Origin: Montifringilla adamsi
Lineage: Eukaryota > Chordata > Aves > Passeriformes > Passeridae
Reading direction: 5' to 3'
Assembly: GCA_017590115.1 (NCBI GenBank)
Contig: JAGGNK010006559.1
Location: 11,114,162-11,178,161, forward strand
DNA: 64,000 nucleotides
In this document: positions 1 through 10,760 of the stretch, piece by piece
Layout of the letters: each line of letters begins with the position of its first letter
How positions within the stretch are numbered: the first letter of the stretch is position 1
Notes under the pieces: model-generated
Databases searched by the model: none
What the model was told of the DNA's origin: nothing
The model's input: the letters and a program-made list of their open reading frames with translations, nothing else
Translations under genes and position numbers: made by a program

Positions 1-315
1 CATGCTGTGTGTGAGCAGTTTTAGGCACAAACAGGGAATGTTTGCCGTGGAGCCAGCATGTGCTTGCAGCCACAGGTGAAACAGGGGAGGCAGCTGCAGC
101 CAGCCTGAATTTCAGTGGTGTCTCCATGGTGGGCAGAATGGTGCTGGCAGGGCCTGACAGTGTGAGAGACCTGGAAGCGGAAAGCAGCCTGGAAGGTCAG
201 TGTTGTGATTGAGTGAGCCTGTGGGCAACCAAATGGAGCTTCACATAAAGTTATTCCAAACCTCTTCCACCACAAGGCAAAAGACATGCTGCCACTTCCA
301 GGAAGTTCCAGGAAG
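1..315. other. GC-richer single-copy stretch at the window edge
   Basis: This stretch is visibly richer in G and C than the DNA that follows and holds no recognisable repeat. A 100-codon minus-strand frame crosses it, but the peptide matches no family I know and has no supporting splice signals. It ends in two adjacent TTCCAGGAA motifs just before the tandem duplication starts. It could be the edge of an unrecognised repeat or a regulatory stretch. Confidence 0.35.
296..314. promoter_or_regulatory. Tandem STAT-type palindromes
   Basis: The nonamer TTCCAGGAA occurs at 296-304 and again at 306-314. Each copy fits the STAT consensus TTCNNNGAA, and their centres are 10 bp apart, about one helical turn. 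The match is direct; binding is inference. A short tandem duplication by chance is an equally simple origin. Confidence 0.3.
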
Positions 316-1245
316 GGTGCCAACCAGACAAGTGTCTATTTTTTTTTTTATTTTATTTTATTTTTTTTTTTGACTTGCCTGTTTTCTCAGAGTTCACGAA
401 GTCTGATAGTAAAATTTGAATTTATTGAACATGGGCCTCTTTTATGCAGGATAGCAATTCAGAAAACATGGAACTCATTCTGCTGATGTTTCCCTTGAAA
501 TCTAGCAGATTTGAATCAGTGGTATGCACATACTGGAAAAACTAAGAAACAATCAATAAACAAAATATTATAGGTTTTGTACCAAGACTAGATCCACATC
601 TTATAGCTGCCACACGCAAATGCCAAATGTCACACACCAAGAGCTAACTGATGGCTTAATATTAACATTTAGCAAAACATCCTCAGAATAGTCTTGAGTT
701 TCTTCAGCACCAAAATGGTGGGAATATTTGCTAGTTGTGGCTTGCTCATTTGTTGAAAGGCTGGATGTTCAACCAGGAGATGGTGCCAGCCAGACAAGTG
801 TTTTTGTGGTTTTTTTTTTTTTTTTTTTTTTTTTTTGATTTGCCTGTTTTCTCAGAGTTCACAAAGTCTGATAGTAAAATTTGAATTTATTGAACATGGG
901 CCTCTGTTATGTGGGATAGCAATTCAGAAAACATGGAACTCATTCTGCTGATGTTTCCCTTGAAATCTAGCAGATTTGAATCAGTGGTATGCACATACTG
1001 GAAAAACTAAGAAACAATCAATAAACAAAATATTATAGGTTTTGTACCAAGACTAGATCCACATCTTATAGCTGCCACACGCAAATGCCAAATGTCACAC
1101 ACCAAGAGCTAACTGATGGCTTAATATTAACATTTAGCAAAACATCCTCAGAATAGTCTTGAGTTTCTTCAGCACCAAAATGGTGGGAATATTTGCTAGT
1201 TGTGGCTTGCTCATTTGTTGAAAGGCTGGATGTTCAACCAGGAGA
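316..1245. repeat. Near-identical tandem duplication, about 465-bp unit
   Basis: Copy 1 is 316-780 and copy 2 is 782-1245. Each begins with a GGTGCC(A/G)CC-like lead and AGACAAGTG, followed by a T-rich tract (339-371 and 810-836) and then a common body. Just after the T-tract the copies differ at five sites (374/839, 398/863, 441/906, 447/912, 448/913). The remaining 332 bp (449-780 against 914-1245) show no difference. Read on the minus strand, the unit ends in AATAAA, about 55 nt of sequence and an A-tract, like the 3' end of a polyadenylated transcript. It could be a recent unequal-crossover duplication of a retrocopy-like insert, a converted duplication, or an assembly artefact. Confidence 0.9.
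810..836. repeat. Poly-T tract in duplication copy 2
   Basis: An uninterrupted run of 27 T. The matching tract of copy 1 (339-371) is broken by three A residues, so the two tracts have evolved separately since the duplication. Confidence 0.9.
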
Positions 1246-3119
1246 TACTTTACTCCAAACTCAAACAGAGGCCATAATTTCAAACTCTTTTTATTGATTC
1301 CAATGTGATTTGCAACAGCTTCTACTGTAATTCTGAAAATTCTTTAAACTGTAAAGAAATTCATACTCCATGATGCAGCTGAGGGACAGCTGGATGTTTT
1401 TATTGTCTGCAGTATTCAATGTCTCCCCCTTTCCCTCATTTGAGCCTTTCCTGGTGCGGAATATTTATACTGCATGGGGCAGATCAAAGCATCTTTGTGT
1501 GAGGCCCCTCCCTGAGCTGAAAACTTCCCTGCTGCTGGTACCCTACAGGTACACCACAGTTTCAGCCTTATTTTATCTCAGGAGAAAAGTCTGAAGGAAA
1601 TTTATTTTTCCCCTCACTCCTTCACCTTCTCGTCAGCTAAGCAGCCACAGGAAGACCTCTTCTGCAACCCTGTCTTGTACCTGCACTGTTACGCTCTGTT
1701 CCACTGTCATGGCCCCTCCTTGATCCTGATCTCTACCAGTCAAAAAGGACCAGAATCCATTGAACTGCAAACAGCAGCTGCTTGGCTACACCAGTGAGCA
1801 CAACAGAAACCCCATCTGATCTCAGCTGTAAAGGTGAGAAAAACTTGAGTGGTTCATTCGGTATTCCCACATCCTTAGGTCTTCCTCTGACCAGCCATGC
1901 CCTGTTCTCCACTTCAGTATAAGATTGTTGATAATCCCTGTGGTTTTTTTTTTTTCCTCCTTTCTCGATATTCAGACTCTTTCTACCAAATTCCTATGGT
2001 GACAGGTACTTCTAGTGACAATTTAATATACCGTGCTGTGAACAGCACTGGGAGCTGGGTATGATCCATGTATTCATAAAAGAGAGACACCTCTATGCAC
2101 ATCAATAAAAGTTTGGATAGTAAATCAAATCCCATTTCAGTAAACCAGTGGTTTATTATTTAACTTGCATAATGCATGCTATTGATACTAATATAATTTT
2201 GATTTATGCTTAAAATTCAATGTGAATCTGTTCTATTGCATGAGTCTGAAATAGTCATGGTATAGAAGATTTGTAAGTCTGCTACTTTTGATTTATAAAG
2301 CGTTTGCTCTAGTAACAAAAGCACCCCCAAAAAATCTGAAACTGTTACACCTCAAAGATGATGACCCAGAGAAGAAAAAGTGGTTTTGTCTAAGTAGCTC
2401 AATAAGCTTACATCAGGTCAAATTATATCTGTGTCTCCTTTCAGTTATAAAGAGAAATCTTAAATAAACCCTAGCACACTAATGGATAGTGTTAGAGAAA
2501 TGGAAAACCACGGATCATACAATAGATTTAAATGTCAAGGTCTTAGAAGCACATTTCTTTACTGTTTCTGAAAGAAAGTTTGGCTCCATTACCCCAGCAT
2601 TTAAAAGTAACAACTTCATTTTCCTCTGCCTAACTCACACAACCTTTTAACATCAATAAAGTTTCAGTGGCTTAAAGGAAGAACTTGGTTCTAGCTTTTA
2701 TCCAGAAATAATGAATAAATAAATAATGAAACTTCTATTCATTGTGTTCACTCTGTTTCTGCTAATAAGGAAAGTTTTGTTGCTGAATGGTAAGTTCTTT
2801 CTGAATGATAGTAGTTTGCACTGTACTTGTTCATGGATGACCAGAGATTTCTATGTGTTGATGTAGAAAATATACAGAAGAAAACTGCATGTAAGAGAGA
2901 GTGTTTCCCCATATTTTACAATTCTTTTCAAGAATAATTTGCACTATTTCATTTAACATTGGTCTATAAGATCACTGTGATGATAAAGTTTCATGCCGAG
3001 AAATGTCTTTGTAAAGAACTATTTTGCTCAATTAGTATAGACTTTATCTATTATTCATACAACATAACCAAAAGATTAATAAAATGTAATTAAATAAATG
3101 TACAAAAATGTAGTTAATT
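1246..3119. other. Intergenic, no feature recognised
   Basis: AT-rich single-copy-looking sequence. The only long frame (1370-1594, plus) has no recognisable domain. Short AATAAA-bearing and T-rich strings are scattered through it, as expected by composition. I see no repeat boundary or gene. Confidence 0.5.
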
Positions 3120-3615
3120 CTAGTTTCAAGAAAGACATTGAGGTGCTGGAGCGAATGCAGCGAAGGGCAAGGAAGCTGGTGAAGGCTATGAGGGTAAGTC
3201 CTATGAGGAGCAGCTGAGGTAGATGGGCTTGTTTGTCCTGGAGAAAAGGAGGCTCAGGGGGGACCTTACCACTCTCTACAACTACCTGAAGGGAAGGTGT
3301 GGCCAGGTGGGGGTCAGTCTCTTCTCCCAGGTAATGAGTGACAAGACAAGAGGAAATGCCCTCAGGATGTACCAGGGGAGGGTCAGTCTGGACATAACGA
3401 GGAATTTCTTCACAGCAAGTGCTGTTAAACATTTGAATGTCTACCACCAGTTAGATGCTAGCATCACCTTCCTGAAGGTGCTCAAGAAACGACTGGACTA
3501 TGGTAAATCAGACCATGGTGCCGTGGGGTCTGGTTGACACCTTGGTGTTCAGTCAAAGGTTGGACTTGCTATTCTCAGAGGTCTTTTCCTATCTAAGAGA
3601 TTCTATGATTCTGTG
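3120..3615 (+). mobile_element. CR1 LINE, 5'-truncated, with 3' end
   Basis: This is the C-terminal end of CR1 ORF2 plus its 3' UTR. The run from GAGGTGCTGGAGCG through CTGGAGAAAAGGAGGCTCAG and the ACAACTACCTGAA block is typical avian CR1. It closes with the CR1 hallmark tail of ATTCTATG-type octamers (3600-3615) and has no poly-A. Open frames inside it are remnants with no intact reverse transcriptase. The part before the tail is shortened and diverged relative to the family pattern, so the copy is old and inactive. Confidence 0.92.
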
Positions 3616-4255
3616 TATCTACTTAGCTCATACAAAATACTCCTGTAATTCAAAGTTCTTCCCTGGAGCTGATACAACAAATTTATTACCCCGATGGAAC
3701 TAAAAGTGAATCATAAGATGAAAAAAAGAGAATTAACCTGAAATAAGTGAAGTTCATCTCCTCCTGTACATTTGGTTTTGCCTTCAATGCTGCCCAAATG
3801 GAGCACTTGATGAAGAGCAGGTTGTGACCTGCAGTTATTACTCTATTATTAGTAACTTTACTATTGCTATACAATTTCCTGCTTTTTGGTGTAGCTCTGT
3901 TAATTTTCCCTGATACTTAAATCAGTAGACCTAGGACTGCCATTTTATCCAGCATTTTAGAGTCTTAGTCCTAAATGCTAATTTTACAAAATTATATGAT
4001 TTTTAAAAATTATGTCAATTCATCTGGTTACCTGAATTTCAATTTTTATGAAATAGAAGTGTTCTGTCACCTTGTTCTGGTGACAAGAATCATAAGGGAA
4101 AACTCCCCCACAAATGAAAATACAAAATATGTCTCTCCATCATCTCATCCATCCCTGAAAGATGTTAAAAATGTCCTGAATGTTTTCCCTAAATATGAAG
4201 GAAAAAAAAGTTTAAATATGAAATTTCTCTAAATATGAAGGAAAATAAGTTTATC
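3616..4255. other. Spacer between two CR1 copies
   Basis: AT-rich sequence with no recognised element. Around 4195-4255 a short string containing AAATATGAAGGAAAA is repeated twice (about 4193 and 4231), just before the next CR1 begins. Confidence 0.45.
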
Positions 4256-4731
4256 AGGAGTAGTCAAATGGATTAATAGAGGGGAAATCCTGCTTGACCA
4301 TTCTGATAGATTTCTGTGATGGAATGACATGATTGATGAGGGGAGAGCAGTGGATGCCAAGGCTGCTGACACTGTCTCCCATAGCATCCTCACAGGAAAG
4401 CTTGGGAAGTGTAAGTTTCATGAGTGGACAGGGAGGCGGGCTGACCAAGGCCAATGGCATCCTGGGCTGCATCAGGAAGACTGTGGCAGCAGGTCAAGGA
4501 AAGTGATCCTGCCCCTCTACTCTGCTCTGATGAGGCCGCAGCTGGAGTTCTGTTTCCAGGTCTGGGCTCCTCTCTACAAGAGATTCATGGAACTTCTGGA
4601 GAGGATTCAGAGGCTGCCGAGATGATGAGGGATCTAGAGCATCTTTCCTATGAGGAGATACTGAGGTAGCTGGGACTTCTAGTTTGGAGAAGGGATGACT
4701 GTGATGTGACCTTATCTATAGGCACAGAGTT
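4256..4731 (+). mobile_element. CR1 LINE fragment with reverse-transcriptase remnant
   Basis: This is part of the CR1 ORF2 reverse-transcriptase region. Codons around 4355-4390 read as K-A-A-D-T-V-S-H-S-I-L, a decayed form of the CR1 block normally beginning K-A-F-D-T-V. Further on, the segment P-L-Y-S-A-L-M-R-P-Q-L-E is another CR1 block. The region that should hold the YADD catalytic box is missing: near 4440 the sequence jumps to a more C-terminal part, so a large internal deletion removed the active site. The fragment breaks off at about 4731 where a SINE-like unit begins, and CR1 sequence resumes at about 4850. Confidence 0.9.
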
Positions 4732-4848
4732 GACCCTGAGATGAGCTCAGGTGGTTGGAACATGATGCTAATGATGCAAAGGGTTTGAGACTTGGACTTG
4801 ATGATCCTTGCAGGTCCCTTCCAACTCAGAATATCCTGTGATTCTGTG
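4732..4848 (+). mobile_element. tRNA-Ile-derived SINE with CR1 tail (TguSINE1-like)
   Basis: The head resembles a tRNA-Ile gene. There is an A-box-like stretch at 4743-4754 (GAGCTCAGGTGG), an anticodon-arm-like stretch at 4766-4777 containing GCTAAT, and a degenerate B box at 4782-4792 (GGTTTGAGACT). From about 4796 it runs into a CR1-type 3' end (GATGATCC, GGTCCCTTCCAACTCA, then GTGATTCTGTG). This composite is the design of TguSINE1, a songbird SINE mobilised by CR1. The unit sits inside an older CR1 and shows no target-site duplication I can define. A plain CR1 3' end with a coincidental tRNA-like head is the alternative. Confidence 0.7.
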
Positions 4849-5157
4849 AAACATGTTGAAGATGGGTGTCAAGATGATACGGCCAGACTCTTTTAAGTGG
4901 TGTCCAGTGACAGGTCAATAGGCAAAAAATGACATGCAGGAAGTTCCATATGACTGTGAGAAAATTATTTACTTTGAGCATACCAGATCACTGGAAGCAG
5001 CTGCTCAGAGAGCTTGTGGAGTCTTTTTCTCTGGATATATTCAAAACCTGCCTGGATGTGATCCTGAGCAACCTGCTTCAGGAGAATATGCTTTAGTGGG
5101 GAGGGTTGGACTACATGGTTTCCAGAGATTCCTTCCAACCACAAACATTCAGTGATT
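4849..5157 (+). mobile_element. CR1 LINE 3' portion, resuming after the SINE
   Basis: Typical CR1 sequence: GTGTCCAGTGACAGG, AGGAAGTTCCAT, GCTCAGAGAGCTTGTGGAGT, ATTCAAAACCTGCCTGGA, CCTTCCAACCACAAACATTC. It ends in a decayed octamer tail. The simplest reading is that it continues the CR1 at 4256-4731, interrupted by the SINE. Two independent insertions side by side cannot be excluded, because some consensus sequence between the halves is missing. Confidence 0.88.
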
Positions 5158-6136
5158 TATTCAAGTAAATTCTCATAAGTGAAGTAGGACCTTCAATAGG
5201 ACTTAGATATCTAACCACTCTTAATGCTTTTGAGCATTTATTTAAATGAAGCTAATTTCTGCACTATTAAACAAGATATCTTCAAGAGACAAAATATTAA
5301 AACAGACCAGAAAAAGAAATTTACACCTTGCTGGCAATGAGCTTTAACATTTCCTTCTGAATTTTAAATGTTAGGTTTACATGCCAAGACCTTCTTACAG
5401 TTTTTCTATCCTGACTTTGAGGTGGTCCAGTGTCAAAAGCATGTAGATTATTTTCTGCCTTTCAATAAAGTAGTAATGAAATGTGTTTTCCCTTTGATAA
5501 CTCAACAGGCATGGAAAGTATACACTCTTGGGGACAAAGAAATAGTGCTAAATAAGGTGGCTGGTTATCCTTCTATGTTCTGCACATAGCTAAATTGGCC
5601 ATAGCTAATTTTGTTTTCACATGATTGGCAAGAGGGTAGGTGTTTTGAACTAATATGTTAAATGTTCCACTTCATAAACTGGAAACATGCCTGGAGCACC
5701 TGATTGTGCCAGCTGGCTGTCTTCAGCACAGGGTGTGTGTTCACTCCATCTCATGGCATTGAATTAGCCAACTGTCTGTTGTCCCCTTTTGAGTCAAAAC
5801 TAATAAGAAGTGTGATTAAAGAACTACTTTATTTCACTGATCTTTGCCTCAAAAGTAGACAAAAATCCTATGCCAAAGGGTAAATTCCTGCCCTTGGTTA
5901 CCCTGTAGGTTAGCAATCCAATTAAAAACTCAATTATGAAAAAATATTCGAAGTTTTGGTGGCAATGCATTTTTCTTTCATTTTTGCAAATGGAAATTTG
6001 AATGTTCATGTAGGTCACAGATGAAAATGAGTAACATAATTTGAATCCACAACTATTTATTTAGTAATATGGAAATATAGGAATTTTCACATAAACAGAA
6101 GAGAATAAAAACTTTCTCTCTTTCAGTGTAAGTATG
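5158..6136. other. Intergenic, no feature recognised
   Basis: AT-rich single-copy-looking sequence between two CR1 fragments. Short frames at 5368-5589 (plus) and 5824-6018 (minus) resemble nothing recognisable. Confidence 0.45.
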
Positions 6137-6326
6137 TTTAAATACTGGAATAGGTTTCTAGAGAAGTTGTGGAGTCTCCATCTTTGGAAATACTCAAAAA
6201 CTGACTGAAAAAAATACTGAGCAACATGTCATATTTGACCTTGTTTGAGAAGAGCTCTTGAACTGAGCAATCTCCAAAGGTCTTTTCAAGACTCAATTAT
6301 TCTGTGTTTCTGTGGTTCTATGATAC
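6137..6326 (+). mobile_element. CR1 LINE, short 3' relic
   Basis: A strongly decayed CR1 3' end. AATACTGGAATAGG, AGAGAAGTTGTGGAGTCTCC and TCTCCAAAGGTCTTTTC follow the family order, and the fragment ends in TTCTGTG/TTCTATG octamer-like repeats at 6298-6326. Divergence is higher than in the other copies, so this is probably one of the oldest insertions here. Confidence 0.85.
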
Positions 6327-7679
6327 TGAACAAAATTTCAGGAAAGTGAAAGGGAGAGTTATTGATTTTATTTGGCAATTGAAGTGTATTTTGGTTATTT
6401 TTGTGTTTTTCTCTCTCAGAAAATGCTATTAGCTGAAATCTGACCTGCACAGATTTGTATTTTTACAAGTGTTTGTATCTTTATGAGTATACTACATTTT
6501 AGATTCCCAACAGATGTTTTGTAAAAAATTGAATTTGGTAGGAAAGTAAAATATAGGTTGCAAAGTTTTATAATGTTTTATGAATCAAAATGAAATAGAT
6601 GCTGTATCAACTAGTATTGTTTATATCACTTACCTTAGAGTTTTCCATGGACTCAATAAACAAAGCATGGTGTAGGAAGACTGACCCACGAAAAGCAGTC
6701 TAATTGGGTTTCCTAGAAGACTGTTTTGTTTCTTAATAGCAGCCACTTCTATCTTTGCTTTCTCTGTATCAAAGTTTTCATACTGACTGTAAGAATTGTT
6801 TATACTATGCCTGTATGAAAATGGCAAAAGAATGAGGTGGGAAGACAGTGAGTGCTTGAGTAGACATGAATAACAGTTATCAAGAGACCAAGTGGCATCA
6901 TCAGATATGTACATCTATGAGGCACCAGCTTTAAAACAGCATGCTCTGATTAGGTGCTGTCATTCCAAGCTCTTACACAACTGGAAGCTAGGGAGAGTGG
7001 AATCACTTGTCAATAATGCTCCTGGTCTTAACCAGCACTATCAGAATCGATGTTCCAGGTACTGGTGCAGAATGTTACTTAAAGACATGAAACCTAGGTT
7101 AGAGGTAGGATGGTTGGCAGGGTTACTTCTGTAATTATTGTGATCAACAGAGGAGCCTTTCCAGTCATCTCTTCAAGAGTGACTCAGCTTTTGTTGCTGG
7201 ATTAGCTCTGGTGCAAGAGGCTTAAGCCAGGGTGAAAGAACCATAGTAGTCACCCTGCTGTTGCTGCACATCATTAATGTCATGATATTGTAGCAGGATG
7301 CTCTACCTAAGCAGAGATACAGCAGCTTGAAATTAATCTTGTTCCTTAACCTTAAGAGTGTGTCTTCACACTTTTTACAAGTTATCAGTGATGACTTGAA
7401 CAAGGAGGGTCTGCTGCTTGCTGGAGCAGGGAAGATTTACTGATCAGTGATAAGATCAAGCAAAGAGGTCTTTCTGCTGCTTTTAATGTTGAAGAATGCT
7501 GAGACAAGCTTCACCAACTATCAGACCCACCAGGAGGACATGCAAGACAGATGCTCCCTGACTGAGCCTGGCAGCAGCAAGGATGTGCAGGCCCTGATAG
7601 AGAGGGGAGAGTCAGGATGAACCAAAGAGATGCTGACACATTTTTCAGCACAAAGCATGTGTTTCCGAATAAACCTGAC
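6327..7679. other. Intergenic, no gene recognised
   Basis: Mostly AT-rich up to about 6900, then a less AT-biased stretch from about 7140 to 7680 that may belong to the candidate repeat that follows. Several 70-90-codon frames are present on both strands; none has a recognisable domain. Confidence 0.4.
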
Positions 7680-8440
7680 AGCACATAATCTAAGAAATGC
7701 ATATGACTGACAATCACTTTATAGTATAAGAGGCCAGTCCCACTTTTGCATAGTGAGAACTTCTAGCATGTCCCCCTAAGGTGTGTAAAGATCCTGCCCT
7801 TTAGTAGGGATGCCCCTGAGTGTTACTCCTTGAAGCTGAGAGAAAGAGATTTGCCCACCGGCATTGGTATGGGTGAGTATCATCAATCTCTGCTTAATAA
7901 TTGTTTTTCTAGCTTTACTATATTTGTGTCACTATAATTGCTTTAATATAATTGCTTCAAAATAGATTTTGCTGTACTAGTAGTTACAAACATATGTATT
8001 GTATAGTGACTAATTATGATTAAGGTATTTTTAGTTAACCATTGTAATTATTTGAATAAATTTGAAAAAATTATTTATTATATTTGTAAAAATAGATTTG
8101 TTTTGCCATGCTTAATCCTGTAGAACAGGATTGTATAAAGGTTCAGTTATACCGATATAATCCTTTAGATGTAAACTGTTGACTAAGTCTGGGCCTAGGA
8201 TTGGATCCAGACATGCCCAGGTGACCCTGAGGAAGGGTTTAGAAAGCAAAGGGGGTCTTTCCTGCACCTTGACACTCAATGGGAGGATTCCTTTAATCCA
8301 TTTCATCTGAAGCTCCCACTCTGTCTGTGACAGCCATGCATTGTTAATGCAAAGCCAACAGTGACAATGCAAAAGTTTGTCAGTTCTGCTACATTGAGGA
8401 CCAGCAGTAGAAGAACATAATTTGAGAAGGTGTTGATTCT
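7680..8440 (+). mobile_element. Possible old LTR-type repeat, unclassified
   Basis: A TATA-like string (CTTTATAGTATAAG, 7716-7729) is followed by a GC-richer segment with GGTGAGTATC, then a long AT-rich stretch with AATAAA at about 8055, then GC-richer sequence from about 8180. This alternation recalls a retroviral LTR and leader, and parts look like a dispersed avian repeat, but I cannot assign a family or find TG/CA ends, a primer-binding site or target duplications. It may be unique sequence. Confidence 0.25.
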
Positions 8441-9419
8441 ATGACTCATAACCTGAAGCAGCAGTAGTGTGCTTAGGATACCTTCTGGGATACATACTGG
8501 TAAATTGAATCAGACCTTGGCTTGAAGATGGTTCTGAATTGCTGTAAAAATTAGGGACTTGTAATTTTTTTGTGTTTCTGATCACCTGTATGCCATCCAT
8601 GAGTGAGTTCTGGGGCCAAAGTGCAGTCATTCAGGAAACTAGGATGGGAAGGGTCCAGGAACTGTGCATGGACTCACCTTATGGTGATTCCCTCCAAAAA
8701 TTCACTAAGTTCTTTTGAAGGTTGCAATCTAGTCAATACTGTTAACATTTAAAAAGTTTTAGTTTGTAATTTTAGGGCTCATTTTTTATATTCCTAAAGA
8801 TGAGGAGAAATATACCAAAAGAATACTTTACTAGTAATTTGTCCTGTTTTCAAGAATAAGTAGATTGTAATTAGACTATTTTTTGCTAAGTGTGATGGTG
8901 CAATATATCTTATTTCAGGAAAACGAATTCATGCTTTTTACATGCAGAGTAAAAAATAAAAAAGGAACAGTAAGTATGTACTTCTGAATTTTAAAATTCA
9001 AGGTGTTCCAGAGAAACTTCTCCATATGTTTCTTTTCTGTTAATGGAGGAAGGACGATTGGTAACAGACAACTTATTCTTAAGCTGATGATATATATTCT
9101 TGTTGATGCCAACACATCACCTCATTTCACTGACTAGATGATTAGCATGTTGTTCATTTTACTTGCCACAGGTTTATTGGAGAGAGACGGAGGAAAGGAC
9201 ATTTACTCTGAAAAATCGGTACACCCGTTTTGAGGAGGAACATTAAACAATTTAAACCAGCATTGCCTTCTAGCAATTTAGTTGCTTCCCTGCTGCAATA
9301 TCTCCCAGCACTTCCTAAATATTGTATGAGGTACTTAAAGGTGAGGACACAGCTGTTGTGAATATCCATATCCATGAATCATTATTAATGACACTACTTT
9401 CTGATGGAGTTCTCTGGGT

Positions 9420-9800
9420 GACTATTGCCCCTGCCTCGAGTGGGACTGACAATCCCTTTAAAAATGCATCAGTTCTTTTCACTGTTTACATTGCGTAGGC
9501 TTATCAAACATTATTAACCCTGTTATTTCTTGGGCAGACTGTAATAAATGCTCCAGCACTTTTTCTCTCTCCCAGGGCTCCTTCAAAATCTGCTTTTGCA
9601 AAGAGTGACTGAAACATACCTTTCAAATTAGAAGTCTGGGAAAGTAAGAAAGATAGCTAAACATGTAGCTTATCCTGAGCTTCAAAATAATCACCCTTTA
9701 GAAACCTTTAGCATTGGTAATGCTCTGTAATACCTTTACATTTACCTCCTGATATCCTCATAAGCCATATTGTGCTGTCACGGACTAGAGTTCTCAAGAA
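9420..9800. promoter_or_regulatory. Candidate conserved non-coding element
   Basis: This block has more even composition than its surroundings. It contains an isolated CpG (TTGCGTAGG), a GATA-type site (CTTATCA, about 9500), a homeodomain-like TTATTAACC and a pyrimidine run before CCCAGGG. That texture is seen in vertebrate enhancers. Evidence is texture and motifs only. Confidence 0.2.
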
Positions 9801-10639
9801 ACTATGTCATAAGATCGACACTAAGAACATAACATGTCTCACCAAGCTTGTGGAAGCAAACAGAATGTAGATATTTTCCAGGAAAGAATTCCTGAGCGAA
9901 CCATATTGAAGCTACCCCAAAAAAATAATAAAATAAATTTTAAAAAATCAGGAAAGGTATTTCCTCTTTACTGCAAATTCATGTCTCTGCAGGTTTTCAG
10001 GCCTGAAGTTGTTAGATTATAGAACAAAATATTTAGTCATTTATTGTCTTGTGTCTAGACTAATGTTATGGGTGTCATGGATCACAATACATTCATGTGG
10101 CTCATTGCCCTTTGTTATTTTCTTGAGGGTATTGCATGTATATGTTTCCTTTTTTTTTTTTTTCCTAAAAAAAATTAAGCTGATATTTTATTGTACCAAA
10201 TTAAGCTCTTGTTGTTGTTTCTATATCAAGTTCCAATCTATATTTGAAATATTATATTCTTTACATTTTTATAGTGCCTAAAAAGGATTTTGCCATAAAA
10301 ATGATTTTCTCTAATACTGAGGAGTACAGAAAATCGATTTGATACCAGAGAATTCATTGCAGTCAAAGCTAAAAATATTTGGGTTGATATGAGGCAACTA
10401 CAATTATTGATATTTTGTATTTCATGATTTTCAGTTTCTCCTACATTGCAATTAGTATTTAGCATGTACAGAATCTGGTTCAGACTTTTAGATAGTTTAA
10501 TGCTTAGGGATGGAACACTTTTATATTTAGAAATGACTCTGTTGTTTTAAAAATGTGATCATTATGTTTTCTTGAGTAGCTTTTTGTCTTGCCATGTTAC
10601 AAAGAATTGAGCTCATTTCCCAGAGCTAGTAGTTTCTTT

Positions 10640-10760
10640 TCATTTCTCTTCTGGAGGAGAATAAAAGCTCTTCATGCAATTTCCTAATTATTTGCATTGT
10701 TACAGAGTGTGGTCCCTGGCGTTGTTTACTGAGCAAGAAAAGTTTCTCTCTCAGTCTCAC
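10640..10760. promoter_or_regulatory. Octamer-containing candidate regulatory patch
   Basis: A TAATTA core (about 10685) is followed by a perfect POU octamer ATTTGCAT at 10690-10697, which overlaps a SOX-type ATTGTT (10695-10700). The arrangement is not the classical SOX-OCT composite orientation. Motif presence is direct; function is inference. Confidence 0.2.

Noticed and set aside
4329..4669. Plus-strand frames with reverse-transcriptase-like words
   Set aside because: These are remnants of CR1 ORF2 with the catalytic region deleted, not a host gene.
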